DNA from: Branchinecta lynchi
Taxonomy: Eukaryota > Arthropoda > Branchiopoda > Anostraca > Branchinectidae
Assembly (NCBI GenBank): GCA_023053575.1
Contig: JAKZAP010000010.1
Span: forward strand, 13,229,225-13,293,224
Direction of reading: 5' to 3'
DNA length: 64,000 bases
In this document: in pieces, positions 1 through 10,401 of the stretch
Layout of the letters: the number at the start of each line of letters is the position of its first letter
Position numbering within the stretch: position 1 is the stretch's first letter
Position numbers and translations under genes: made by a program
Notes under the pieces: model-generated
The model's input: only the letters and a program-made list of their open reading frames with translations
What the model was told of the DNA's origin: nothing
Databases searched by the model: none

Positions 1-269
1 TACCCCATAATCGAGTATCATATTAGCTGTTTCAAAATATTTGTTTGCCCCTTACCCCCTCCCCCACCCTTAAATGTATGGCTACAAATCCCATCAACAA
101 ACTCGACTGGTCCGACGATCCAACGAATCTTCACACCAATTTTCATCGAAATATCTCATTCCCTTCGAGAGTTATCGTGCTGACAGACAGACGGACGGAC
201 GGACGGACAGACGGACAACTTTTGCGACGTCATAGGTATCCTTCCACTTACGTCTTGGGATCCCAAAAA
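1..269 (+). repeat. Family E dispersed repeat, 3' end (cut by window edge)
   Basis: This is the terminal module of a repeat seen at least seven more times in the window. It has a TCTTACCCCATAATCGA-type unit, a CCCCTCCCCCACCC patch, ACCAATTTTCATCGAAA, TCGTGCTGACAGACAGACGG, then a (GACG/GACA)n microsatellite, and it ends in GGGATCCCAAAAA. Open frames across it are repeat-derived and not genes. Confidence 0.8.
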
Positions 270-975
270 GCAGAGCTCGAGTAATGTTGAAACATAAACA
301 GGACAATGCTTGAGTATAATGAGGTTCCAGTAGAGTTCCTCCTTGAGTTCCAACAATATGTCATGAAAATGTACCTATCTATATTGTGTTCTATCAGGGA
401 AGCCGCCAAAAACACTAGCAAAAAATAAGAAATAAACTATAAAAAGATAAGTATATTCTATTAAAAGAACACGGACAAAACCGACGACTTACATATTGTC
501 GACTGACCGGATTTTGGCAAGGACATGGCTCAAGGACTATAAGATACGACAGCCTTGGCACAGAGTAGATAATTTCTGAGCCAAATAGGCATTTGTAACT
601 CGGAGCACTAAACGAAAATTTTGGGTTCGCAATTCATGTTTTGATTGTGACAGAACGAAAGAAGTGAGCTCAACACACGTGTGTCTAGATTCCTAAACTA
701 TATCAATAGCCACATTTGCAAGACTAAATCCTATTCACTCTGTCTTACCACGTCAAATGTACATTTTCGTAATATTTTGGAAATTCCCATCCCACCCTTT
801 GATCGTACTTTCGTCGTTCCCTCCTCCCTTGGGAGTTGTTGGGAGCCATAGAAATATAGGGAGTTACTCCCTGGATACTCCTAGGACGGGACCACGTAAA
901 ACGCAGTGAATGCCTCTATATACATTTCGTTCTATCATTTTTGCATGCGGGTCATTCCAGCAAGCAAGCAAAAAA
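270..975. other. Unassigned non-coding stretch
   Basis: No gene, RNA or recognisable repeat is seen here. The sequence is AT-rich with scattered stops in all frames. It ends at the 3' terminus of the Helentron-like element. Confidence 0.5.
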
Positions 976-983
976 CTAGACCT

Positions 984-1001
984 ACGTTGCCCGGGCAACG
1001 T
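984..1001. repeat. 18-bp perfect palindrome at Helentron 3' end
   Basis: ACGTTGCCCGGGCAACGT is its own reverse complement. It lies a few bases inside the CTAG terminus on the minus strand. The same palindrome is at 34767-34784 in the second copy. Just inside it are further short hairpins (GCCGGCTTCGCCGGC; GTGTTGCGAGAGCAACAC). Confidence 0.85.
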
Positions 1002-1206
1002 GAAGTGTTGCGGCAACCTTTGTCCGGCTTCGCCGGCTAAAGTGTTGCGAGAGCAACACTTTGGTTTTGTTTCTTCGCTGTCGGTTAAATGCTGAAATTG
1101 TCAACTTATCGAAGCTTTTAAAACGGTATGTTCTAAAAAGAATAATCACATAATCAAAAGCTGTTCTTTAGCGTTGTAAAACCAACAAAAACAAAATAGG
1201 AAGAAG

Positions 1207-3949
1207 GCTATCCGTAACGTTTCAGGATTAAAATTCCATAGATGACACTATTAATTGTTACAAAACTACCTTATTGTTTTACATTACCGTATCGTTTGTA
1301 CCCGTTGCGTAAACAGTTAATCGAAGGTTATAGCGATAGACCATCGATACAAACTTTCTTACTGTCATATTTACAGAAATCGAATACAATGTGCACCAAT
1401 TTTCAAAAATTTCTAGCCCCTCGTGAACCGATCTTACTTACAAGTCCGTCTCCCGTGATTGACATCAAATTCACCGGAAACAAATAATGGATACACCAGC
1501 TATCAAAAGTTGCAAACCCCTCATCGCTGAAGATGATTATAGCATAAAAGCCGATTATTACTTACAAGTCCCATGCATGTCTTACAATTGGGAACAAAAT
1601 TGTTCTTACCATCGAATACACCTGAGACAAATAACAGGTATACCAACTAGCAAAAGCTGCAAAGTCCTCGTTGCCGAAGATTATTATGAGCTAACAGTCG
1701 ACTGTTGCTTACAGTCGACTGTTGCTTACAAGTCCCTTACATGTCTCACAACTGGTATCGCCTATTTTTGGTTTCAGTGTGTACCTTACTCCTGAAGTTG
1801 TCAGCCCCTTGAAACTTTCAAACTGGTTTATCTCATGAAGGATTTTTGTTCAAAAAAATGGATGGCATATATTTTGATCAGCTCTTCAAGGGCTATCGAT
1901 TGCCCTAACCACAACAAAAGCATATCGGAAAAAGGGACTAAATTGACTTTGCAGTCAGTTGAACTTTATCCTTTTCAATCGTAGACATCGTGACGGATGA
2001 AAACTTGGAATAATATCCTATATAATCTGGTTGGTATTATAAAGCTATCCGTAACTTTTTAGGATTAAAATACAATAGATGACACTTTTAATTATTACGA
2101 AACTACCTTGTTTTACATTACAGTATCGTTTGTACCCGTTGCGTTAACAGTAAATCCTAGGTTACAGCGATAGACCAACGATACAAACTTTCTTACCGTC
2201 AGATTTATATAAATCGAATACAGTGTGCAACAATTGCACAAATTTCTAGCCCCTCGTGCACCGATTCTACTGACAAGTCCCTTTCCCGTGATAGACATCA
2301 AGTTCACCGGATAAAAATAATGGCTACACCGACTAGCAAAAGTTGCAAACCCCTCATCTCTGAAGATTTGTGTAGCATAACAGCCGATTATTACTTACAA
2401 GTCCCTTGCATGTTTTACATTTGGGAACCAAATTGTTCATCAAATGACAGGTATGCCAACTAGCGAGAGCTGCAAACCCCTCATTGCCGAAGATGATTAT
2501 GAGCTAACAGTCGCCTGTCGTGTACAAGTCCCCTAAATGTCTCACGACTGGTATCGCCTATTTTTGGTTTCAGTGTGTACCTTACTACTGAAGTTGTCAA
2601 CCCCTTGAAACTTTCAAACTGGTGTATCTCATAAAGGAATTTTTTTACCAAAAAATGGATGTCATATACTTTGATCAGCTCATCAGCGGCTATCGATTGC
2701 CGTCGAAGTTGAACTTTATCCTTTTCAATCGTAGATATCGTGACGGATGAAAACTTGGAACAATATCTTATATAATCTAGTTGATATTATAAAGCTATCC
2801 GTAACTTTTCAGGATTAAAATACCATAGATGACACTATTAATTATTACAAAATAACCTTATTGTTTTACATTACCGTATCGTTTGTACCCGTTGCGTAAA
2901 CAGTTAATCCTAGGTTATAGCGATAGACCATCGATACAAACTTTCTTACTGTCATATTTACAGAAATCGAATACAATGTGCACCAATTTTCAAAAATTTC
3001 TAGCCCCTCGTGAACCGATTCTTACTTACAAGTCCGTCTCCCGTGATTGACATCAAATTCACCGGAAACAAATAATGGATATACCAGCTATCAAAAGTTG
3101 CAAGCCCCTCATCGCTGAAGATGATTATAGCATAAGCTTTTTAAACGGGATGTTCTAAAAAAATTAATCATATGATCAAAAGGTATTCTTCAGCGTTGTA
3201 AAAACAACAACAAAATAATATAGGAAGAAGGGACTAAATTAACTTTGCAGTCAGTTGTACTTTATCCTTTTCAATCGTAGACATCGTGACGGATGAAAAC
3301 TTGGAACAATATCTTATATAATCTAGTTGGTATTAGAAAGCTATCCGTAACTTTTCAGGATTAAAATACCATAGATGACACTATTAATTATTATGAAACT
3401 ACCTCATTGCTTTACATTTTCGTTTGTATCCGTTGTGTAAACAGTTAATCCTCGGTTACATTGATAGACCATCGACACAAACTTTCTTACCGTCAGATTT
3501 ATAGAAATCGAATACAATGTGCACCCATTTGCAAAAATTCCTAGCCCCTCGTGAACCGATTCCTACTTCCAAGTCCCTCTCCCGTGATATACATTAAGTT
3601 AACCGGAAACAAATAATGGGTACACCAGCTAGCAAAAGCTGCAAACCCATCATCGCAGAAGATGATTGTAGCATAACAGCCGATTATTACTTACTAGTCC
3701 CTTGCATATCTTACCATTGGGAACCAAATTGTTCTTACCATCGAATACACCGGAAACAAATAATAGGTATACCAACTAGCAAAAGCTGCAAACCCCTCAT
3801 TACCGAAGATGATTATGGGCTAACAGTCGACTGTTGCTTAAAAGTCCCCTATATGTATCATAGCTGGTATCGCCTATTTTTGGTTTCAATGTACCTTACT
3901 ATAAAGTTGTCAACCCCTTTGAAATTTTCAAACTGGTGTATCTCATGAA
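1207..3949. repeat. Four long direct repeats inside Helentron copy 1
   Basis: Units beginning GCTATCCGTAAC recur at about 1207, 2044, 2794 and 3340. Each is followed by a CATAGATGACACTATTAATT block, a GATAGACCATCGATACAAAC block, TAGCCCCTCGTGAACCGATT, and a short frame containing SKSCKPLIAEDD. The spacings are 837, 750 and 546 bp. The second element has only two units, 545 bp apart, so the copies differ mainly in array number. Confidence 0.8.
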
Positions 3950-4919
3950 GGAATTTTTTTACCAAAAAATGGATGACATATGCTTTGATCAGCTCATCAA
4001 TGGCTATCGACTGCCGTCGAAAAAAAAATTCTACCTGTCTTAGTTCAAAAGTTGACTTTTTTGCCGTAGGCCAACTTTCTAACGTCACGACCTAGAAAGG
4101 AGCAAAGGATAAGCTCTAGTTTCTTTAGCAATGAGAGAACTTTTAAAGTTTAAGAGGCACATCTGATACCGTTACTCTACCACAAACCAAAGTGCAAAAA
4201 AAAAAAATTATAAACTCAGCTGAAACAATAGAGGACAGAAACAATAGATGGCAGCACTTTCGGACCCGTGGGAAAAAGCCACTTTTTTGTCTCTGTAGAT
4301 TTTTCTATTTATCACTCAAAGAAGATATGTTGGCTGTGGGGCCGGCTAACTGCCGCATATATTTAACACTTATAGATTTTAGTCCATCTTCAATTTGAAA
4401 CTGGTGCCTGCCTGCTTGCGTGCTAGAACGGAGCTTTCCACTCGAAAGCAGAAACATCTTTTGATGAAACGAAAGGTTCGCTACACAACTTCAGATAGTC
4501 CTCTCTGACATAGGCTATACAACTCCACTTCACTTCGCAAACCGTAGGCTCTGGCTCGAGGACAAGCAAAAACCATCCTTATTGGCCCCAGGCAAGAGTT
4601 CTACGGAGCTTTCCAAAATGTAATGTCATATTCATCAATCCGGCCTAAGGTCCACACTTTCCGTAAAAACCGCACAGGTTAGACCCTTCTCAGTTACCAG
4701 GAATAAAATGAAATCGGAGTCATAGGAAAAAAAAAAAAAAAAAAAAAAAAAACGAGGACAAAACCAAAGTGTTGCTCTCGCAACACAAATAGTCCGTGAA
4801 GGTTTTAAACTACATAGTTTTCACGTTCTTCGACTTCGCATATCTTCTTAATTTTTTCAGTTGAATTTCTTACGAAAATATTCGTAATTACTATAAGACA
4901 TTCCTAATTTATATTCAAA

Positions 4920-5913
4920 ATTCAACGACACTAGCAACTTCCAATCGACTCTCCACTGAATCTGGAGAAAAGCCGTTTTATGGCGCTTGCCCTTCGCCAA
5001 GTGCCATATAGCGATCGCAATTTCTGTCGGTCCGTCGGTCTGTTGGTCCGGGTTTTGCTAGTTCGGGCGCTTCCGAATAAGCTAGGACGATGAAACTTGG
5101 CACACATATCGAGGACCCGAAAAGGTAACTTAGAAAAAGTCACTTCCCCGATCCAACCATCTTGGGGGGGGGGGGGTGGAGGGAAAGGGAATCCAGAAAC
5201 TTGAGGTATTTTTAACTTTCGAAGGGGGGATCGTATCTTAATGAAACTGGATCTTTGGAAAGACCTTGTGTCTCAGACGATGTAAATTCCGGTCAATAGG
5301 TAAATTCCGGACCGGATCCGGTGCTTTGGGAGAGGGGGTCCGATGGGGAACTGGAGATCATGGGAAACGCTTAGAGTGGAGGGACAGTGAAACCTGGTGG
5401 GAAGAACAAGCGCAAGTCCTAGATATATCGCTGACAAAACCGGACCAAATTCGGCCACAGTGGGGGGAGTTAGGGGAGGGGGTCAGGAGTTCTGGCAATC
5501 CCACGAGTTCGGTACTTCCTGATGTACTAGGCAGGCATATCAGGGACCCGAACAGACTGACATGATAATAGTTGTTTCTCCGAAACGACCATCGTGGGGG
5601 GAGTGGAGGATGGGGAATTCGGAATCTATTGGTGTGACTGACTTTTGAACGGGTGATCGGAATTGAATGAAACTCGGCAAGTAGGAAGAGCGATACTTGT
5701 GGGGGGGAACAGGACGGGGGGGGGGACGAAAATCTCGTGAAACGCTTAGATTTGAGGGATCAGCATGGAATTTGTTGAGGAGAACAAGCAAAATCCCTAG
5801 ATACGTTAGTGAAAGAACCAGATCGTATAGAAGCTCTTCGGGAGGTGACGGATCCAAATGGTTTCCCGGAATCCCAGTGGTCGCGAGCTACGACATTTGA
5901 TGAAATTTTCTTT
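4920..5913 (+). repeat. Family F tandem repeat block
   Basis: Units contain GATGAAACTTGG, a cytosine-poor AGGGACCCGA block, CCGATCCAACCATC, a G-run (at 5165-5176), GTGGAGGG and GGAATCC. Related units occur at 6880-8160, 39101-39321, 42030-42933, 48507-49190 and 49390-50620. They act as the substrate for many later insertions. Frames across the block are repeat artefacts. Confidence 0.65.
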
Positions 5914-6860
5914 TAAGATATTAAGGACATGAGGTTCCATAAAGAAATTTTTAATACGAAAGTGACATCGTGTATGCATTATGGGGCCGAGTTGTGGGGT
6001 TTTAACGCGGGTGCTAGGTTAGAAGTGGTGCAAAATAGATATTTTAAACGAGTTCTAGGGCTATCAGAGAAGAGTTGTAACTTAGCTTTAAAAGGTGATC
6101 TAGGATTACTTTCGTGACGTAGTAGTAGGCTTGTCCGGATGGTAAGATTATGGGAAAAAAGTATTAGTTTACCTAGAATAAGACCTTTAAAAGCTGCGTA
6201 TTTAGAGACTCTTAGAGACCCTTCAGGTGATTCATGGCCACTCCAGATTAAAAGTATCCTTGACCAATGCGGGATATCTGACAAGTGGTGTGAAGGCCAG
6301 GGTCCAGGGGTCACACAAGGCGAGGTAAGTAAGGTGGTTCAACGGGTCCTACAAAACCAAAAAATCCAAAAGTGGCACCACGAGAAGGATTCTAAACCGT
6401 TGATGTATCTTTACGCTAAGGACAAAGAGTGTTGGGGTCTAGAAATGTTTTTAAGGGAGGGTTATCTTCGGAGGAATTAAAATCGACTATTAGCTCTCGT
6501 AGTGATAGCCTCCCCCCGGGGATTCGGAGAAAATACATGGGAAGTGTGAAGGGGCATTCTAGTGGTTTTTACTTCTGCCCAGTGTGTGGTTGTGTGGACG
6601 AGAATTTGTTTCATTTTATGTGCGCATGAAGGATTTGAGAGCTGAAATATATGGGGAGCAAATTTTCGGGGAAGGTTGGTTGGTGGAAAAGTTTAAGGAG
6701 AAAAGATTGTTTGGGGTTAGGCAGCTTGGAAGGATTTTTCGGGTAGGCTGGAAGCATAGAGAAGAGTTTTTATAGATTAGACTTCTTAGAAGAGCTGATG
6801 TTTGTTTTTTATTTGTTTCGTATTTTGTTTTGTATGCAATGGCACTCAGGCTTTAAGCAA
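5914..6860 (+). pseudogene. Decayed C-terminal fragment of a non-LTR retrotransposon (LINE) polyprotein
   Basis: A conceptual reading from about 5914 gives a reverse-transcriptase thumb-like segment with CMHYGAELWGF followed by LEVVQNRYFKRVLGL, a classic motif after the LINE RT fingers/palm. It continues through KAAYLETLRD and ends with a zinc-knuckle-like C-x2-C-x8-H-x2-C (FCPVCGCVDENLFHFMC, near 6582-6630), usual at LINE C-termini. One in-frame TGA (6115) and two frameshifts (between 6429 and 6480, and near 6625) break it. It is 5' truncated, with a stop just before 5914, and ends in an AT-rich 3' region with a TATCATATCATATC tail near 6865-6880. Family F repeat flanks it. It cannot be assigned to a clade from this fragment. 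Confidence 0.75.
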
Positions 6861-6879
6861 ATATATATCATATCATATC

Positions 6880-7640
6880 ATGGCAGGCGTATTAGTGAGC
6901 CCAGCAAATAGATTTAAGGTCGGGCTGCGGACCCGAGAGAATTTAAGGATCCTTCCGTTAATGGATCCGACCATTTTTGGGGGGAGTTGAGGGAAGCGTA
7001 ATCTGGAAATTATTAACTTCTGTAGGTTGTGAACAGGTGGTCCAATTCAAGTGAAACCTTATGGGCGATAAAAACTGATGACCTGGGTCTGAACAGATTT
7101 TGTCCAAACCACATGCAGCTATGGTTGGGGCAGTTGGGGGGGGGGGGGGGGAATAAAACAAATGAATGATACGAATGGACAGAACCGAGTCTATGCAGCC
7201 TAGATTCGTTATTTGGTGTTCGGACTGGATCCGGCCATGGTAGCGAGGATGATGAAACGGGAACTGGAAATATGCAGATATACTTTGACGAGCCAAAACT
7301 GATGGACGGGCTAATAAGTGTCAGAGATGCGACGCTTATGTGTCTGAGCCGTATTCGGTTACAATGGGCGGAGTTCGAGGGGGCGGAAGTCCCAGAAATT
7401 GTGTGGCTCGCACATTGAATGAAACTTGAAAAGTAGAGAGGACATATGCCATATAAGACATATTTTTGGGTCAGGACGGAATACGAGCACGGTGGGGTGA
7501 CCGGGATATCCTGAAAAATGCTCAGATTCGAGTGAAACTTCATAGGTGGTAAGAGAACAAGCTTTGAATAATTCATTTGTGCGTCTGAACCAGATTCGGC
7601 CGCGGTAGATCGAGTTGGAAGTAGGGGGTACCGGAAATAG
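6880..7640. repeat. Family F tandem repeat block
   Basis: G-run-rich units (for example the G-run at 7138-7151) with CGATTCGAGTGAAACTT-type phrases repeat here. A minus-strand 211-residue open frame (7013-7648) exists only because the repeat lacks stops in that frame. It is rich in Ser and Pro and matches no known domain. Confidence 0.55.
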
Positions 7641-7644
7641 TCTG

Positions 7645-7989
7645 ACACGTGGTGATTTTGTGGTGAGGTAGAAGAGAGTTTATGCCATCTGCTGACAGAT
7701 TGTCCGGGGATGAAGGAAATTAGAGATGTTTTTTTTTGGTGGGGTGCCCATACTATTTCCTGGTATTATGAAGTCGACAAATCGTCAGGTAATTCGGTTG
7801 GTATGTAAATATTTTAAGTGTTTACTGGAAGTTTAGATCAGAGGTAATTTGGCAATACTAGAAGGGTAAAAAGAAGTGATTTTATTGTATGTAATTTGAA
7901 GTTCAGTTTTGTTAGTTAAGGGCAATAATGAATACTGTTGTATGGCCCTTTGTTGGCTTTAATAATAAATTATTATTATTATTATTATA
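7645..7989 (+). pseudogene. 5'-truncated LINE 3' end with (ATT)n tail
   Basis: Starting near 7655 the frame reads CGEVEESLCHLLTDCPGMKE, then RDVFFGG, then NRQVIRLVCKYFKCLLEV and a TAG stop near 7838. The Cys-His-Cys pattern (H-x4-C) followed by a short basic/aromatic tail is typical of the last residues of a LINE ORF2. About 120 bp of 3' UTR follow and then TTATTATTATTATTATTAT at 7967-7988 as the tail. Unlike the fragment at 5914 this piece has no internal break, so it is probably younger. No convincing TSD beyond GTGAT is visible. Confidence 0.65.
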
Positions 7990-8161
7990 GTGATCAAACG
8001 AGTGCATCTAAACTTGGAAGGTAGAAAATTCATTAGCCTAGATGTTCCGAGGCGATGACAGAAATCCTCAGACTCGAGTGACACTATATATCCTATTTCC
8101 AGGTCCGAACCTAGGAGGTTGAAGGGGTCATTTTCATTTTGTGATGTTCTCATCTACTTTC

Positions 8162-8412
8162 TTGCATGACCTACTCGTAACAAATGCCATATGGGTTCTT
8201 AGCTCTTGTTTATTTTGGTGATGAGAATCGACCCATCCACGACAACAAGGCAGGAATTGAGTCTGCGGGACAAACAAACACACGCGTATTCCACCGTGAG
8301 AAATCCCTTGGGACTGCGAAGGCCATTCGAGGCATTTTCTCGAAAGAAACATCTTCACGACGACAGGGCAGGAAATTGAGTCTGCAGGACAAACAAACAC
8401 CCGTGTATTCGT
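8162..8412. repeat. ~116-bp tandem duplication
   Basis: GGCAGGAATTGAGTCTGCGG and GACAAACAAACACACG, near 8248-8290, are repeated with small changes near 8364-8405. The upstream phrase AATGCCATATGGGTTCTTAG is related to phrases near 41880-41910 and 51457-51480, so this belongs to a dispersed repeat. Confidence 0.6.
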
Positions 8413-9181
8413 GGGAATTCCCTTGGAACAGTCAACAGCGAATCTTCAGATCGAAATTCACAGTCAGAGAACCCTCGCTGCTAGGGCATTCAAGTATTTA
8501 TCTACATATTAGAAAATACGAAACACTTGACTTAACTTGATTTACTCTTGGATTTACTGGTCGAGAAGGGGGAGACACTTGCGTATGCCTAAATAATCTA
8601 CAACGCGATACTAAAGCGGAACTCTAAGAACATCAAGGATATGGAAAAAGAGCAAGGAAACTTAGAGAAAAAAAGAAAAGGCAGAAATGGGAAAAAAATA
8701 AGAAAAAAAAAGTTTAATGAGGTAACTGAGTAAGTGTATTCGGGTATTCTTAAAAATACTGTTGAAAAATGTTGATAGGTGAAGAAAGTGTTTATGTACA
8801 TTGCAGAGTTTGCGAGGTAGTGGTCAGTCTTCATTGGATGAACAAACTGATGGAAAGGAAACTATTTTCGTGAACTACACAACAGTCCTTTTCCCAGAGC
8901 TTTGAAATGAAAATTAGGCTATGCAGCACCTGAATTTCTAAGACGAACTAGTCTAAAAGCCAAATTTCTGCGGTTTCTGCATATTTCAACCGCATAAGGG
9001 GAGAGGAGAATTGAAGTGTTTGACACACAGGACCGTGAAATAATTCACATGTTACATTGCTCCTAATTGCGATTTAAGGTAAGGTAAGGTAAAAAACATG
9101 TTACTGCACGCCCGCTATAGGTACTATGGGGTTTTCTATATTCCTTGATTTTCAAGATAAAACCCGTATTGTGGGAGCACC
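8413..9181. other. Unassigned non-coding stretch with AAGGT tail-like motif
   Basis: No gene is seen. An A-rich patch (8640-8710) and a short (TAAGG)n run at 9074-9090 are present. The run resembles the tail of the LINE at 25742-26049 and may mark a lost retroposon. Confidence 0.4.
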
Positions 9182-9570
9182 CAGAGGCGTTACTAGCCAA
9201 AATGTTTAGAGGGGGTGGGGGACGAGGCCTTTACCGACTGGCTGGTAATTTTTACCGACTTTTTCTGCAGAAAAAACGACTGTTTTCAACAACAAAAATT
9301 ACAGTTTTGAAAAAAGTCGACTGATTTTCAAAAAGATTCACTGATTTTCAGAAAATCGACTATTTTTCCTAAAAATTGACTATTTTTCCTAAAAATTGAC
9401 TATTTTTCCTAAAAATCGACCAATTTTCAGAAAAACTACTGTTTTCATGAAAAAAATCAACTGTTTTGACGAAAAATCGCGGCGCTTCGCGCCGACTCGG
9501 TTATTTTTACCGACTGGCCGACAGCATTGGGGGGGGGGGCGTCCCCCCCCCCCAGTCGTGACGTCCCTTG
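9182..9570 (+). mobile_element. hAT-type MITE with G-run/C-run ends, copy 1
   Basis: It starts CAGAGGCGTTACTAGCC and ends CAGTCGTGACGTCCCTTG, an imperfect inverted pair (CAGRGGCGT... against CAAGGGACGTC...). A G-rich run follows the left end, and a G-run plus C-run sit just inside the right end. Between them lie A/T-rich units of the type GACTGATTTTCAGAAAATCG. Three further copies are at 16273-16614, 50969-51226 and 39021-39100 (fragment). No coding capacity. Confidence 0.75.
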
Positions 9571-10091
9571 AGAACCCTCCTGATTTTTCTGAGGCAAGTA
9601 TGAAGTTTGTACAATGTGAAGAAGCACAAAAGTACTACCACGCCAAGGCAGTTTTAAATATCCCGCCATTCAAGCTCACCTTAAAAAATGTGCTTCGCAG
9701 AAAAGACCTCATCTGGTCTGGTGGAAAAACTACTTCTGTCAATCAGAATTCACACGACCAGTGTTCCAAAGGCGGTCATATTCGGTGTAACAGCCTTTTC
9801 CGCCATAAAAGTGACCGTCAGCAGAGGAACTTCGGAAATCGCGCAATACTTTACGTCCTCCACTATTTTTGGCCGGAAATCCATTTTCTGGCTCAGACCG
9901 AGAACATCAACGTTTCCCAATGTCCTACTAAGTTCGAGATGCATCTGGGATTGTTTCTTTTCTGAAGGAAGGTCAGGAATAAGGGCCCTTGAAACCTACG
10001 GAATCCTCTCTTCAGTTGTGTGGAGACACTCATACAGTAGCCGCGGTCGAGCAGAGTAATGTCCTTTTTACTATACGCTAGGGTCCATGAT
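9571..10091. other. Unassigned stretch; minus-strand 64-residue open frame of unknown meaning
   Basis: On the minus strand 9750-9944 reads without a stop and contains KMDFRPKIVEDVKYC and LLTVTFMAEKAVTPNMTAF. The composition is protein-like, but no family is recognised and the splice sites are not convincing. It could be a lone exon or an old retroposon fragment. Confidence 0.25.
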
Positions 10092-10389
10092 CGATACGAT
10101 AAGGACTGGCTAGCGCCACCGTAACGATGGCCACCAGGATAACGAGTGTTTCTCTGGTCCCCCTTGGGGTGCAGGTTCGAGTATCGGTGTTGCCTACGGT
10201 TTGGTTGGGGAGCGCGGGTTAGTGGCCTGCCCCTGCAAAGGCCCTAGGTAAGGTGACAGGAAGGGTGAACAGAAGCAGCAGGATGGCTTGCCTCGAACCG
10301 CCCATTACAATACCTGGCCGAGGGCTCGAAACTGGAGGTTAGTGATGCCAGTAGGGCCTGCCAAGGCTGATGATACCTTCCCCCTTTTT
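10092..10389 (+). mobile_element. tRNA-derived SINE with 12-bp target-site duplication
   Basis: AGGGTCCATGAT occurs at both 10080-10091 and 10390-10401, a perfect 12-bp TSD. The insert begins with a tRNA-like head: an A-box-like TGGCTAGCGCC at about 10107-10117 and a B-box GGTTCGAGTATC at 10174-10185. Just before the B-box is a stem-like CCCCCTTGGGG, as in tRNAs with a long variable arm (Leu/Ser type). About 200 bp of unrelated body follow, ending in a C/T-rich stretch. RNA polymerase III promoter function is inferred from the boxes. Confidence 0.75.
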
Positions 10390-10401
10390 AGGGTCCATGA
10401 T

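Larger units (their letters stand above)
976..4788 (-). mobile_element. Helentron/Helitron-like non-autonomous element, copy 1
   Basis: Read on the minus strand, it starts at 4788 with TTGTGTTGCGAGAGCAACAC and ends at 976 in CTAG, preceded by a perfect 18-bp palindrome. The first ~28 bases reappear inverted at about 1041-1069, inside the 3' end rather than at it. Asymmetric terminal inverted repeats plus a 3' hairpin are features of Helentrons, and CTAG fits the Helitron CTRR end. The interior has four direct repeats and an A-run at about 4727-4752. No Rep/helicase reading frame is visible, so it is non-autonomous. An inverted copy lies at 32131-34792. Alternative: another class with nested hairpins at its ends. 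Confidence 0.6.

Noticed and set aside
7013..7648. 211-codon minus-strand open frame
   Set aside because: It lies wholly in family F repeat, is Ser/Pro-rich with no domain, and related frames occur in other F blocks.
8598..8834. Minus-strand hydrophobic Phe/Leu-rich frame
   Set aside because: It is a product of an A-rich low-complexity tract, with no start context or family.
9396..9965. 189-codon plus-strand open frame
   Set aside because: The first third is hAT-type MITE sequence running through its G/C homopolymers. The rest shows no domain and competes with open frames on both strands.
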